A DNA stretch of 64,000 bases from Sycon ciliatum (GCF_964019385.1 NC_088645.1:28211034-28275033), one strand, 5' to 3'; shown: positions 32,776 through 43,570, numbered from the stretch's first letter. Numbers and translations are program-made. The notes: generated from the sequence alone by a model not told the origin.

Positions 32776-34099
32776 CCAGTCAAAGTGATGCTGTGACCGT
32801 TGGAAACACAAGTGCAGGTGACGCGACTTTTGTTTGTTACCACTTGGGCTTGTAACTACGTGTGACTACGAGTTTTCAGGCAGCTTGACGTAGGCACTTC
32901 GACAGCCTATAGTAGAATAGAAAAGAAGCACTGGCAAGAAAGTAAAGAAAAGACACGAAGTTTATCTGGTCAGTACAACACTGATGGCATACTCATTACC
33001 ACAATCTCCCAAACATAGCTGCACAAAACAATAAAACGAGAACATGGAGAAAGGATCCATGTGGGCTCAAAACCCATGGCGAGTAGAAGTTACATAAAAT
33101 AAATGATAGAGCAGAATGGTTTTATATGACGAGCGTCAGAATTAGAGTTCATTCTTAAGTGCAAGTACATCGAACTTATTGATGTCATCAATTCCACTTC
33201 AACAGGACACTGCCTGTGGACTCTCCTGTCAACGTCCCCATGGATATCCTGCCCCCCCCCCCCCCCCTCCCCCCCAACACCACCGAGGAGGAAGGTGGTG
33301 ATGACCAACAGGCTGCAGCCCAGCCAGACACAATCACAACAACAATTGCAGTCAGCCAACGGGTACCGCAAAGGTCAACGACTAAATGCAAGGTGGCACG
33401 ACCATTTGTAGTTGTTGCACCCGCAACGAAATCCCATGTATACTCAATTGAAGAAGTATCTTCTTCCGGGGAGATTGAACTGCTGACGTAGTTATGTAAG
33501 TCCACTTCCTACAACCCAGCACTACTTTTACATGGAAAGCTTAAGGTTGCATTTGTTCGGTCATTCCCCGAATGGGCAGGCCATGCGGTCGGTACCCATC
33601 GCGGAATCGGAATGAGGGTAGCAAACAAACCTGCCCGCGTGGACTCGTGAATCTGGCGTTTTGTGCAACTCTGAAAATGATGGTTGGATGTTTTGTTTGT
33701 GTACCAGCTTCGCCTGTTGTTTTGTAGCCTTGCAGCCTTGCCAAGGCTATCGGTAGTTACTTTTTTGCTTGCGTACATTTCTGCATGCCCCTTACAACAG
33801 TCCAGATGATGGTGCGGCCAAACGCGGCGTAGATCTACGAGCACCCGTAACTAGGGTGCCTATACATGGCGTTTGTCCACTACTTCATCATGACTTTTCG
33901 ACACCTCGTCTCAGACACAGAAACATCTCTAGTTCTACACGTAACGGAGGGTCATTTTTTATTTGACAGAAATTAGGCACTGCAGTGAGCAGAAGCCAAG
34001 TGGCAGGCTCAGTACCTGTTTGGAAGATTAGGTGCTGTGGATCGTGGGGCTCGACAATGAGTTCTTGCTAGTCTCGCTGTGATTCTAGAGGCCCTGCTC
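32776..34099 (+). repeat. Left arm of a long palindrome around the assembly gap
   Basis: Bases 32776-34099 recur inverted at 34761-36080 with high identity. Differences include a long poly-C tract (33251-33276) that is much shorter in the right arm, and scattered substitutions. The arm contains an open frame at 33216-33491 that is also open in the right arm. Confidence 0.9.
33216..33491 (+). CDS. Possible conserved open frame in the left palindrome arm (doubtful)
   Basis: About 91 codons in the left arm and 85 in the right arm encode the same low-complexity acidic/Thr-rich start (NTTEEEGGDDQQ) and then VPQRSTTKCKVARPF. They differ by an 18-nt in-frame length change in a proline/poly-C tract and a few substitutions. 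An ATG lies at about 33240. In-frame conservation is suggestive but could be chance. No domain is recognised. Confidence 0.25.
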   Translation: MDSPVNVPMDILPPPPPLPPNTTEEEGGDDQQAAAQPDTITTTIAVSQRVPQRSTTKCKVARPFVVVAPATKSHVYSIEEVSSSGEIELLT

Positions 34100-34483
34100 G
34101 ACGATGAGGAGGAGAGGTGCGAGGCCATCTTTCCAGTTCTTATCCTGGGCGAACACTTTCTCAGGCAGCCAAGGGTCAAAATACCACCAACAAGTAACTA
34201 TGCCGAGCTTCCAATGCCGCCCTATACCCCATACAATGTCCGGCAACATTGCGTATGGCAAGAATCGAGTTTAAAGTTTGTTGGCGGAGGTATGCAACAG
34301 CGGCAAAGGCCACAGTGGCCGAAGCGCATTGTCATTCCGCTCGGAATGAGAACTCATTCCACTTTTTCTTTGGAATCGCGGAAACCGATTCTGCTCCATT
34401 CATTCCTCGACCGGAATCGGCATTGCGCGAACACAGCCGGGTGTATCAAACGAACGTACTGGAACCAAAACAAGGTGCGATGA
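34079..34483 (+). CDS. Open frame running into the gap; possible transposase N-terminus (doubtful)
   Basis: The frame contains ALLDDEEERCEAIFPVL and NYAELPMPPYTPYNVRQH. The latter faintly resembles the N-terminal segment of PIF/Harbinger transposases (FRQHFRM-type). It then becomes low quality and ends before the gap. If real, the palindrome could be the ends of a Harbinger-like or other DNA transposon whose middle is missing. I cannot verify this by eye. Confidence 0.2.
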   Translation: MILEALLDDEEERCEAIFPVLILGEHFLRQPRVKIPPTSNYAELPMPPYTPYNVRQHCVWQESSLKFVGGGMQQRQRPQWPKRIVIPLGMRTHSTFSLESRKPILLHSFLDRNRHCANTAGCIKRTYWNQNKVR

Positions 34484-34560
34484 CTTTGAAACAAGCGCAA
34501 CCTGTGTCTGATTGTTGCTGGTGTAAAAGTTTATTTAACGTCACACCACAAAACTGACGG

Positions 34561-34760
34561 NNNNNNNNNNNNNNNNNNNNNNNNNNNNNNNNNNNNNNNN
34601 NNNNNNNNNNNNNNNNNNNNNNNNNNNNNNNNNNNNNNNNNNNNNNNNNNNNNNNNNNNNNNNNNNNNNNNNNNNNNNNNNNNNNNNNNNNNNNNNNNNN
34701 NNNNNNNNNNNNNNNNNNNNNNNNNNNNNNNNNNNNNNNNNNNNNNNNNNNNNNNNNNNN
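34561..34760. other. Assembly gap of 200 N
   Basis: A round 200-base run of N sits between the two arms, so its true length is probably unknown. The inverted partner of 34100-34560 is not present to the right of the gap. Confidence 0.98.
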
Positions 34761-36080
34761 GAGCAGGGCCTCTAGAATCACAGCGAGACTAGCAAGAACT
34801 CATTGTTGAGCCCCACGATCCACAGCACCTAATCTTCCAAACAGGTACTGAGCCTGCCACTTGGCTTCTGCTCACTGCAGTGCCTAATTTCTGTCAAATA
34901 AAAAAAGACCCTCCGTTACGTGTAGAACTAGAGATGTTTCTGTGTCTGAGACGAGGTGTCGAAAAGTCATGATGAAGTAGTGGACAAACGCCATGTATAG
35001 GCACCCTAGTTACGGGTGCTCGTAGATCTACGCCGCGTTTGGCCGCACCATCATCTGGACTGTTGTAAGGGGCATGCAGAAATGTACGCAAGCAAAAAAG
35101 TAACTACCGATAGCCTTGGCAAGGCTACAAAACAACAGGCGAAGCTGGTACACAAACAAAACATCCAACCATCATTTTCAGAGTTGCACAAAACGCCAGA
35201 TTCACGAGTCCACGCGGGCAGGTTTGTTTGCTACCCTCATTCCGATTCCGCGATGGGTACCGACCGCATGGCCTGCCCATTCGGGGAATGACCGAACAAA
35301 TGCAACCTTAAGCTTTCCATGTAAAAGTAGTGCTGGGTTGTAGGAAGTGGACTTACATAACTACGTCAGCAGTTCAATCTCCCCGGAAGAAGATACTTCT
35401 TCAATTGAGTATACATGGGATTTCGTTGCGGGTGCAACAACTACAAATGGTCGCGCCACCTTGCATTTAGTCGTTGACCTTTGCGGTACCCGTTGGCTGA
35501 CTGCAATTGTTGTTGTGGTCGTGTCTGGCTGGGCTGCATCCTGTTGGTCATCACCACCTTCCTCCTCGGTGGTGTTGGGGGGCAGGATATCCACGGGGAC
35601 AGTGACAGGAGTGTCCACAGGCAGTGTCCTGTTGAAGTGGAATTGATGACATCAATAAGTTCGATGTACTTGCACTTTTAAGTGCAAGTACATCGAAAAG
35701 AATGAACTGTAATTCTGATGCTCGTCATATAAAACCATTCTGCTCTATCCTTTATTCTATGTAACTTCTACTCGCCATGGGTTTTGAGCCCACATGGAAC
35801 CTTTCTCCATGTTCTCGTTTTATTGTTTTGTGCAGCTATGTTTGGGAGATTGTGGTAATGAGCATGCCATCAGTGTTGTACTGACCAGATAAACTTCGTG
35901 TCTTTTCATTACTTTCTTGCCAGTGCTTCTTTTCTATTCTACTATAGGCTGTCGAAGTGCCTACGTCACGCTGCCTGAAAACTCGTAGTCACACGTAGTT
36001 ACAAGCCCAAGTGGTAACAAACAAAAGTCGCGTCACCTGCACTTGTCGTGTTTCCAACGGTCACAGCATCACTTTGACTG
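34761..36080 (-). repeat. Right arm of the long palindrome
   Basis: Inverted counterpart of 32776-34099; base 34761 pairs with 34099 and base 36080 with 32776. A small perfect palindrome (TTCGATGTACTTGCACTT and its mirror) occurs at 35659-35697 in this arm only, where the left arm has one copy of the half-site. Confidence 0.9.
35361..35618 (-). CDS. Counterpart of the doubtful open frame in the right palindrome arm
   Basis: It is the inverted copy of the frame at 33216-33491, still open over 85 codons, with VPQRSTTKCKVARPF conserved and several amino-acid changes near the start (for example Val for Met). See the left copy for doubts. Confidence 0.25.
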   Translation of the reverse strand: MDTPVTVPVDILPPNTTEEEGGDDQQDAAQPDTTTTTIAVSQRVPQRSTTKCKVARPFVVVAPATKSHVYSIEEVSSSGEIELLT

Positions 36081-36289
36081 GGGCGCGCTGGTGCAGATTG
36101 CGACTTCAAAATTTGTTTTACTTCAACAAGTTTCTCCTTGCCTCTCAAGCCATCGTGCAGTGTTTTCCTGCTGAGTGTTAACCAGCACCTGAGAGATAGG
36201 AGTTATGATTTTCGCTTGCCGCTGGACAAGGAAACGAGCCCAGAGTTGCTGGTGCTCTCCTCAGTCTAAAAGATGCTGTAGCTGTGGTC

Positions 36290-36415
36290 ACTGCAGAATG
36301 CTGTCACTGGAAACATGAAAAGTGCAGGTGACGCGACTTTTGTTTGTCACCCCTTGGCCAAGTAGCTACGCGTTGTCAAGAAGCTGTGACGTCAGAGTTC
36401 GACGGCCTACTATGT
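36290..36415 (+). repeat. Third, partial copy of the palindrome's outer end
   Basis: GTGCAGGTGACGCGACTTTT and the following 90 bp resemble 32810-32920 in the same orientation, at lower identity. The outer end of the palindrome is therefore a repeated sequence in this genome, as expected of a transposon terminus. Confidence 0.6.
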
Positions 36416-36460
36416 CTCTATAATCGAATCGTTAATCCAGTATTCGGCAGTATTCTAGGG

Positions 36461-36690
36461 TGTTGACATGGGGGTTTGTCTAAGACCATGATTGAGAAAT
36501 AGATGGTACCAGGTCCAAGTCCTGCCAGGAAGCGGAAGGATTGGTTCCAGCTGTGCTGCGGCCCATAGTCGATAGGAAACTCGTGGCCTGGCACGAGGGA
36601 AACATGAATGCAGCAAATGAGCTTTTCGGTCTCGGACCACTTTGGTGGTGGGCCTCCCACCGCTTTAGGAGCTGCTTCTGCACTTTAAAT
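36461..36690 (+). mobile_element. SINE family 1, copy B
   Basis: AAGACCATGATTGAGA, a B box (GGTCCAAGTCC) and a body with CATAGTCGATAGGAAACTCG and ATGAATGCAGCAAATG align along their whole length with copy A (14935-15215, minus). The tail near CTGCTTCTGCACTTTAAATC matches copy A's CTGCATCTGCCGCTAGGATT region. Confidence 0.7.
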
Positions 36691-36837
36691 CTTTGAAGGG
36701 TGGTGGAGTTCCTACGGATGCTGAAAATTCAGTCTAACTGAGTCTTGAGCGGACCGTGAAATTGATTTCTACGTTTGTTGACAGGGGGTGACTTGGGCCT
36801 GTGGAGACTATCCAAAACTGTTATTATTGTTGATGTT

Positions 36838-37003
36838 ATCATTTAACTCGGATGGTGAGCCAATTAAATTATTGTGAAAAGAAGAAGGACAAAATGTTAC
36901 GAGTTATGAATAACTGTCCACCATTTTGTCGCACTCTCTGACTGTATAAGATCTGGTTACGTTGGTGGGCAGTTAGTCATAACTCGTAACATTTTGTCCT
37001 TCT
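36838..37003. repeat. Foldback-family hairpin
   Basis: ACAAAATGTTACGAGTTATG (from 36889) is mirrored by CATAACTCGTAACATTTTGT (to 36998). The middle, CTGACTGTATAAGATCTGGTTA, matches the core of the foldback at 494-846. TTTAACTCGGATGGTGAGCCA precedes it, as at 14710. Confidence 0.75.
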
Positions 37004-37036
37004 ACTTATCAGGATGTTATCATTGCATGTGTAATA

Positions 37037-37190
37037 TGCACAGACATACCACTCTGCCATACTCCACCATTGAGAAATCAATGTGCTATGCACAGACATA
37101 CCACTATGCCATACCCCACCATTGGAAAATCAATGTGTTATGCACAGACATACAATTATGCCATACCCCACCATTAGAAAATCAATGCAA
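37037..37190 (+). repeat. Minisatellite, three copies of about 52 bp
   Basis: The unit ATGCACAGACATACCACTATG ... ACCATTGGAAAATCAATGTG starts at about 37037, 37089 and 37140. Confidence 0.8.
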
Positions 37191-37305
37191 CTGCGTTTAT
37201 ATACAATATTTTTTTCTTTTTTCTCTATTTCGGACATACTTTTTGCATGTGCAATGACGGAGACTCAATCGATTTAGGCTAAGGCCTGTGGAGAATCCAT
37301 AAACA

Positions 37306-37596
37306 CAATTGAAGGGCTCCAATTCAAAACGCTATAATGACCAAACCGGAGCTTTTGCGTTTTTTTGTAATGGAAGAATTCATCATCACGCCACGGACGT
37401 CTGTGTGTGTCGGTTTTACGGGTCAAATTGAGATACATCCCAGTCAAAATGATGCCTAAAGTTTGCGTTCTTCTGCAAAACACGATAAAGGTCATTGCTG
37501 CTGCAGTGCAGACCGAAAAGAACAAAGGAAAAACTGCAGTTCCTGAACTTTCCATAAAACGGTTTTACATCGTGTTGAATCGGAGCCCTTCAATTG
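37306..37596. repeat. Miniature element with inverted ends
   Basis: CAATTGAAGGGCTCCAATTC at 37306 is mirrored by GAATCGGAGCCCTTCAATTG ending at 37596, and similarity continues a little inward and outward. The interior has no coding content. Confidence 0.55.
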
Positions 37597-37797
37597 CAAA
37601 TGCGATGCAGAGGTGGATCGTACTCAAATCCGAACATAAAAACGGACACATCGATGCTGATCAAAAATTGCACAGTTTTAATTGATCCTATCGGACTATT
37701 GTCAAAGTGAGATGTTGAAACTTGGGCAGTTATTGTAGAAGAAGGAGGCTGCTCCAGACGTTAGACCTACTCAGCTTACTCCAGTTCAGCTGATGAG

Positions 37798-38053
37798 TCA
37801 GTGATGACGAGAGGGGAATTCCCGGAAACACTGTGTGTTGAGCAGAGAGTGGTGCTTTCTTGCAGGCTTCACGAGGGGACCGCCTGACGTACTTTTCATG
37901 TGCTCCACACGGCAGTCGTGAGTCAGTCGTCTTGGCACGAAGTGCAAGTTCAAACGTTTGTAGCAGCCATCTTCTTGGACTATTGCTAGTGCCGAAAAAT
38001 GGAGAGGATTGAAACACTCCTTCATAGATAGTAGCAGCCTGAAACTTTGGAAC
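37798..38053 (-). CDS. Receptor gene, putative last exon (cytoplasmic tail)
   Basis: After an acceptor (CAATTTTTTCAG) the frame that continues the transmembrane exon's phase 2 stays open for about 85 codons to a TGA at 37798-37800. A second in-frame acceptor 15 nt further in (GTTTCAG) could be used instead. The product is basic and His-rich (NLHFVPRRLTHDCRVEHMK) with no known domain. A weak AATTAAA lies about 120 nt downstream. The compatible phase is the main evidence; another frame is open over the same bases. Confidence 0.4.
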
Positions 38054-38679
38054 CTGAAAAAATTGATTGTTGTAGGTGACCTTCATGCAAAACAGATTTT
38101 TGCCAAAATGTAGGTAACATTCCAATTCTCCATTTCTACCTTGTTCGCTCACACATGATGCAACCAGGCGAAATTGTTCCTGTGCGCATTTATCTACCGT
38201 ACAGGGTTTTCTCATTGTAAAGGCAGGGCAACATGTAACTGCTGGTGGCACTTCGGATGCAGGTAATTTCCAGAGCCACTAGCCATCCTTCATATCCTAT
38301 GAGCGTATACACGTAAGTAGTGTAAAGTACAGCGAGTACGGCGCGTCCTTTTCTGGTCATAGTGTGGACGTGGGGTCCTGTCTGTAGGTCATACCACACG
38401 AACCGTGTATACACATTGCACGTTGTGCAGTCAATCCGTATACACGTTAACTTTTAGCGGACACGAGCTGCACACAAAAACCTAAGTGTGACTTTAGTAC
38501 ACTAAGGCTCTCACACCGCACACAATCTATTGCACTCTGCCATAGGATTATGTGTTTTTCCCTGGCTGTGAAATCAAGGTGGGGTGCTCTGGTGGTAATT
38601 TACAGTAGAGACCAAGAGCAAACAGTACACAAGCCACCGCCACACCAGTATAAAGTAGAAATTTATAGTAAGATCCTAC

Positions 38680-38842
38680 CTGTGAACCTTCTTGATCTTG
38701 AAGGTGAGAAGGATGGCACATGCCACTGTCACGATGCTTACTACACTAGCAATGCCAACGATAGCTGCAGTTGATACACGCTGCTTTGTAGAATCATCGG
38801 CAGTGGAAGGCGGATGCAAGGATCGTGTTCCACTTGACATAG
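38680..38842 (-). CDS. Receptor gene, transmembrane exon
   Basis: 163 nt, from an acceptor (CCTACATCTTAAAATCAG) in phase 1 to a donor (TTCACAG-GTAGGA) in phase 2. It encodes a Ser/Thr stalk (SSGTRSLHPPSTADDSTK), a helix of about 22 residues (AAIVGIASVVSIVTVACAIL) and the basic stop-transfer FKIKKVHR. Phase 1 at the start matches the end of the EGF-like exon. The five-copy tandem array begins just upstream in the intron. Confidence 0.65.
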
Positions 38843-40018
38843 CTGATTTTAAGATGTAGGAGGTAGCGAGTTTGTGTGAAGTAGTCGTGGCGTCGTGGGC
38901 AGAAGCGCCGATGAAGTGGTAGTTGAACCGTAGGTTGTGACATTTTGGGCCACAAAAGGACATAAACAGAAACGAGGCATTCAGTACGAGATGTCGAGCA
39001 GAAACTAGTTACTTCTGACACACTGAGTGGTGTTGTACGGGCATACTGGGCCTACACAGAGTACACACCGAACCTACCATGAAAGACACATACATTCTTG
39101 CTCGCCTAGACGTATACAGCGTGCACACCGAGCCACCATGAAAGACACATACATCTTTGCACGGCTAGAAACAATTCTGCCACAAGTCTTTCTAGTACAT
39201 GCTGAAGAAAGTTGTTGTCACTGCTCTAATGGTCACTTCTGCACCAGTAGATGCAACACAGTGGTCATAAAGTGTTTTCAAAACCCTTTGCAGTGCTTGA
39301 TGCACTCACTGAAAGTACAAGGCAAGGAGAAACAGAATAGAACGTACCACTGGTGTCATGACTTGTAGGAGAGACTTCTAAATAGAACACAGCAAAATAC
39401 ACGCACATATATTATACCAGCGATTTTAGGGTAACAAAAGGACATAAACGAAAACGAGGAATTCAGTACCAGAGGTCGAGCAGCAACTAATTACTTCTGA
39501 CATGCTCTGTAGTGTGATACAGACGTACTAGTTGTATACAGAGCACACACCGAGCCTACCATTAAAAACACATACATTTTTGCACGACTTGTCGTATAGA
39601 GAGTACACACTGAGCCTACCATGAAAAACACATACATCTTTGCGCGGCTAGAAACAATTCTGACACATGTTTTTTCTAGTACACGCTGCAGAAAGTTGTT
39701 GTCACTGCTCTAATGGTCACTTCTGCACCAGTAGATGCAACACAGTGGTCATAAAGTGTTTTCAAAACCCATTGCCGTGCTTGATGCACTCACTGAAAGT
39801 GCAAGGCAAGGAGAAACAGAATAGAACGTACCACTGGTATCATGACTTGTAGAAGAGACTACTGAATAGAACACAGCAAAATACACGCACACAGATACCA
39901 GCGATTTTAGGGTAGCAAAAGGACAGAAATGAAAACGAGGAATTCAGGACCTGAGCTAGAGGTCGAGCAGCAACTAGTTACTTCCGACATGCTCTGTGGT
40001 GTGGTACAGACATACTAG

Positions 40019-40421
40019 CAGCGTCTGCTCTAGGATTGTAGGACAGCCGGGTACACGTGTACCTGGCGCAACCATTTCAACCGGCTCGGAGCCGTGTACA
40101 CATGTGCCTGACGCTGTCTCACCAGCCGAGTCACATGCGAGGTCTGTGGATTCGCCTCTTCGCTGGAGGCTCAAAGCAACACCTCAAACGATCAAGCTCA
40201 AACTGAGCACTTGCACACACCGGATACTGACTACTTTCACTTCGGTGTGCGCCTCCGCATGATCTGTCACACATACAAGCCATGTAGTCAATCCCTTCAA
40301 AGTTCGAGCGTGTAAAGTACCAACCGGGTCACAGGTGATCCGGTACTATATTTTCAACCAGGTCCAAGCGCCGTCCAACCAGGTCGATTACCCGGCTCAC
40401 CCGGCTCTGGAGCAGACACTG
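40019..40421. mobile_element. Non-autonomous element with 5-bp target duplication (403 bp)
   Basis: It lies only in array copy 3. The ends CAGCGTCTGCTC and GAGCAGACACTG (inverted CAGTGTCTGCTC) are flanked by ACTAG on both sides (40014-40018 and 40422-40426). The inner sequence has repeated GCCGGGT and CCGGCTC motifs. No coding capacity. Confidence 0.75.
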
Positions 40422-40650
40422 ACTAGTCGTATACGGAGTACACACCGAGCCTACCATGAAAAACACATACATTTTTGCACGACTTGTCGTATAGAGAGTA
40501 CACACTGAGCCTACCATGAAAGACACATACATCTTTGCACGGCTAGAAACAATTCTGACACAAGTCTTTCTAGTACATGCTGCAGAAAGTTGTTGTCACT
40601 GCTCTAATGGCCATTTCTGCACCAGTAGATGCAACACAGTGGTCATACAG

Positions 40651-41328
40651 TATTGTTGAAATGAGCGTATCCATAACAAACGAGCGATCGGTTCCACTAA
40701 CGAGCAAGCTATCGAGCGAGCTAACGAGTTTCATTGATGTGGCAAATATGTTTTTTTGAATATTTTGTTTCTAAGTTAGATTTTATTCAGCTGGTTCAAA
40801 TCATCACCGCCGGCATTTGGGATTGCTGTTGCTTCACTTCATTCTGCTGTTTGGTGTCGAGATGTCTTTTCAGCGCCGTCGTTGAGTAGCCTTGGTAAGA
40901 ATAGACCGTTTTGCAAAGATTGCAAAGAGCCCTGGTCTTCGCTGCTTAGCGGGAGAAAACTTCCAAACGACTGAGCGTAACTTTCACTCGAATGGAGAGG
41001 TGACCGAAACATATCCTGCGACAGGTCAGCAGATGCGGAACAAGACATCAGTAGAGTCCACCAAAGCTGCAACGGCAACTGAAACAACTCAAGTGTCGTG
41101 CAGACATACAGTCACCGTAACTGCGAGTGATTTTCACTTTGCGCGGGACTGGACTCTCGATCGACCAGGGAGTCGTAAAATATTTTACGACTCCCCAGTC
41201 AACATGTACTGTCATGTGTACGGAGTACGGTGTACGGTGTTCGTTAGTGCAAACAAGCTGGCCGCACACACGAGCCGAGTTTCTGACGAGCGAGCTAACG
41301 AGTATCCGGTGAGATCGTTTCAACACTA
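40651..41328 (-). mobile_element. Deleted hAT element, copy A (678 bp)
   Basis: The ends TATTGTTGAAAT and the inverted TAGTGTTGAAAC are flanked by the 8-bp duplication TCATACAG (40643-40650 and 41329-41336). On the minus strand near 40840-40935 a frame encodes a BED-type zinc finger (CNLCKTVYSYQGYSTTALKR followed by HLDTKQ), the usual N-terminal DNA-binding domain of hAT transposases. The catalytic domain is absent. The plus-strand frame of 170 codons over the same region is a shadow. Confidence 0.85.
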
Positions 41329-41694
41329 TCATACAGTGTTTTCAAAACCCATTGCAGTGCTTGATGCACTCACTGAAAGTACAAGGCAAGGAGAAACAGA
41401 ATAGAACGTACCACGGGTAACAGGACTTGTAGGAGAGACTACTAAATAGAACACAGCAAAATACACACACATAGATACCAGCGCATTTAGGGTAACAAAA
41501 GGACATAAACGAAAACGAGGAATTCAGTACCAGGGGTCGAGCAGCAACTAATTTCTTCTGACATGCTCTGTGGTGTGATACAAACATACTAGTTGTATAC
41601 AGAGCACACACTGAGACTCCCAAGAAAGACACATCCATCTTAGCACGGCTAGTCGTATACGGAGTACACACCGAGCCTACCATGAAGCACACAT

Positions 41695-41786
41695 CAGTGG
41701 CGGATCCAGGATTTGGCCGAAGAGGGGGCCCAAGGTATCCGTCCCGGATGCCCCCTGCCCACCCCCCCCCCCTGGATCCGCCACTG
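41695..41786. mobile_element. Small MITE, copy in array unit 4 (92 bp)
   Basis: The ends CAGTGGCGGATCCAGG and CCTGGATCCGCCACTG are perfect inverted repeats, flanked by CACAT on both sides. The loop contains a poly-C tract. Confidence 0.8.
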
Positions 41787-41913
41787 CACATACATCTTTG
41801 CACGGCTAGAAACAATTCTGCCACAAGTCTTTCTAGTACACGTTGCAGAAAGTTGTTGTCACTGCTCTAATGGCCATTTCTGCACCAGTAGATGCAACAC
41901 AGTGGTCATACAG

Positions 41914-42591
41914 TATTGTTGAAATGAGCGTATCTATAACAAACGAGCGATCGGTTCCACTAACGAGCAAGCTATCGAGCGAGCTAACGAGTTTCATTGA
42001 TGTGGCAAATATGTTTTTTTGAATATTTTGTTTCTAAGTTAGATTTTATTCAGCTGGTTCAAATCATCACCGCCGGCATTTGGGATTGCTGTTGCTTCAC
42101 TTCATTCTGCTGTTTGGTGTCGAGATGTCTTTTCAGCGCCGTCGTTGAGTAGCCTTGGTAAGAATAGACCGTTTTGCAAAGATTGCAAAGAGCCCTGGTC
42201 TTCGCTGCTTAGCGGGAGAAAATTTCCAAACGACTGAGCGTAACTTTCACTCGAATGGAGAGGTGACCGAAGCATATCCTGCGACAGGTCAGCAGATGCG
42301 GAACAAGACATCAGTAGAGTCCACCAAAGCTGCAACGGCAACTGAAACAACTCAAGTGTCGTGCAGACATACAGTCACCGTAACTGCGAGTGATTTTCAC
42401 TTTGCGCGGGACTGGACTCTCGATCGACCAGGGAGTTGGAAAATATTTTACGACTCCCCAGTCAACATGTACTGTCATGTGTACGGAGTACGGTGTGCGG
42501 TGTTCGTTAGTGCAAACGAGCTGGCCGCACAAACGAGCCGAGTTTCTGGCGAGCGAGCTAACGAGTATCCGGTGAGATCGTTTCAACACTA
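41914..42591 (-). mobile_element. Deleted hAT element, copy B (678 bp)
   Basis: Nearly identical to copy A, of the same length, at the same place in the repeat unit and with the same TCATACAG duplication. It is a copy made by tandem duplication rather than a second insertion. The BED finger lies at about 42103-42198 on the minus strand. Confidence 0.85.
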
Positions 42592-42957
42592 TCATACAGT
42601 GTTTTCAAAACCCATTGCAGTGCTTGATGCACTCACTGAAAGTACAAGGCAAGGAGAAACAGAATAGAACGTACCACTGGTAACAGGACTTGTAGGAGAG
42701 ACTACTAAATAGAACACAGGAAAATACACACAGATAGATACCAGCGCATTTAGGGTAACAAAAGGACATAAACGAAAACGAGGAATTCAGTACCAGGGGT
42801 CGAGCAGCAACTAATTTCTTCTTACATGCTCTGTGGTGTGATACAGGCAAACTAGTTGTATACAGAGCACACACTGAGACTCCCAAGAAAGACACATACA
42901 TCTTAGCACGGCTAGTCGTATACGGAGTACACACCAAGCCTACCATGAAACACACAT

Positions 42958-43050
42958 CAGTGGCGGATCCAGGATTTGGCCGAAGAGGGGGCCCAAGGTA
43001 TCCGTCCCGGATGCCCCCTGCCCCCCCCCCCCCCCCTGGATCCGCCACTG
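42958..43050. mobile_element. Small MITE, copy in array unit 5 (93 bp)
   Basis: Same ends and CACAT flanks as 41695-41786, differing mainly in poly-C length. Its identical position in the unit shows it was duplicated with the array. Confidence 0.8.
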
Positions 43051-43570
43051 CACATACATCTTTGCACGGCTAGAAACAATTCTGCCACAAGTCTTTCTAG
43101 TACACGTTGCAGAAAGTTGTTGTCACTGCTCTAATGGCCATTTATGCACCAGTAGATGCAACACAGTGGTCATGCAGTGTTTTCAAAACCCATTGCAGTG
43201 CTTGATGCACTCACTGAAAGTGCAAGGCAAGGAGAAACAGAATAGAACGTACCACTGGTAACAGGAATTGTAGGAGAGACTACTAAATAGAACACAGCAA
43301 AATACACGCACATATATACCGACACACAAGCATATGCGTTACACACAGAAAGGCAGAGATGGAAAGAAGCAAGTGAAAACCTAGATTGCAGCTACTAGTG
43401 ATCCCCATGTGAAGTACACATAGGTTTTGCCATACAGGAGTGTGCACTCAAACATTGCCAGTGACATTAGTGTTCAGCGCCTGTCTCTGTCTCACCCAAG
43501 CATGAACCATGGCACAATTCACAACACATCAATGTGAAGTTGTGTGATGCATAGCACATAAGGCACTTAC

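Larger units (their letters stand above)
38945..43330. repeat. Five tandem copies of a unit of about 480 bp, two of them expanded by transposons
   Basis: Landmarks such as GAATTCAGTACCAGAGGTCG, CCTACCATGAAAGACACATA, AGAAAGTTGTTGTCACTGCT and AAGGCAAGGAGAAACAGAAT recur in the same order from about 38945, 39427, 39910, 41480 and 42750. A sub-repeat of about 60 bp (GAGTACACACCGAGCC...) is itself duplicated within units. Copies 3 and 4 carry the same hAT insertion at the same base, and copies 4 and 5 the same small MITE, so the array grew after those insertions. On the minus strand each unit has a splice-acceptor-like CCTTGTACTTTCAG. Confidence 0.85.

Noticed and set aside
40892..42667. Two 170-codon frames (plus) inside the duplicated hAT copies as host genes
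   Set aside because: They lie opposite a BED-finger frame within non-autonomous hAT elements with 8-bp duplications; they are shadows.
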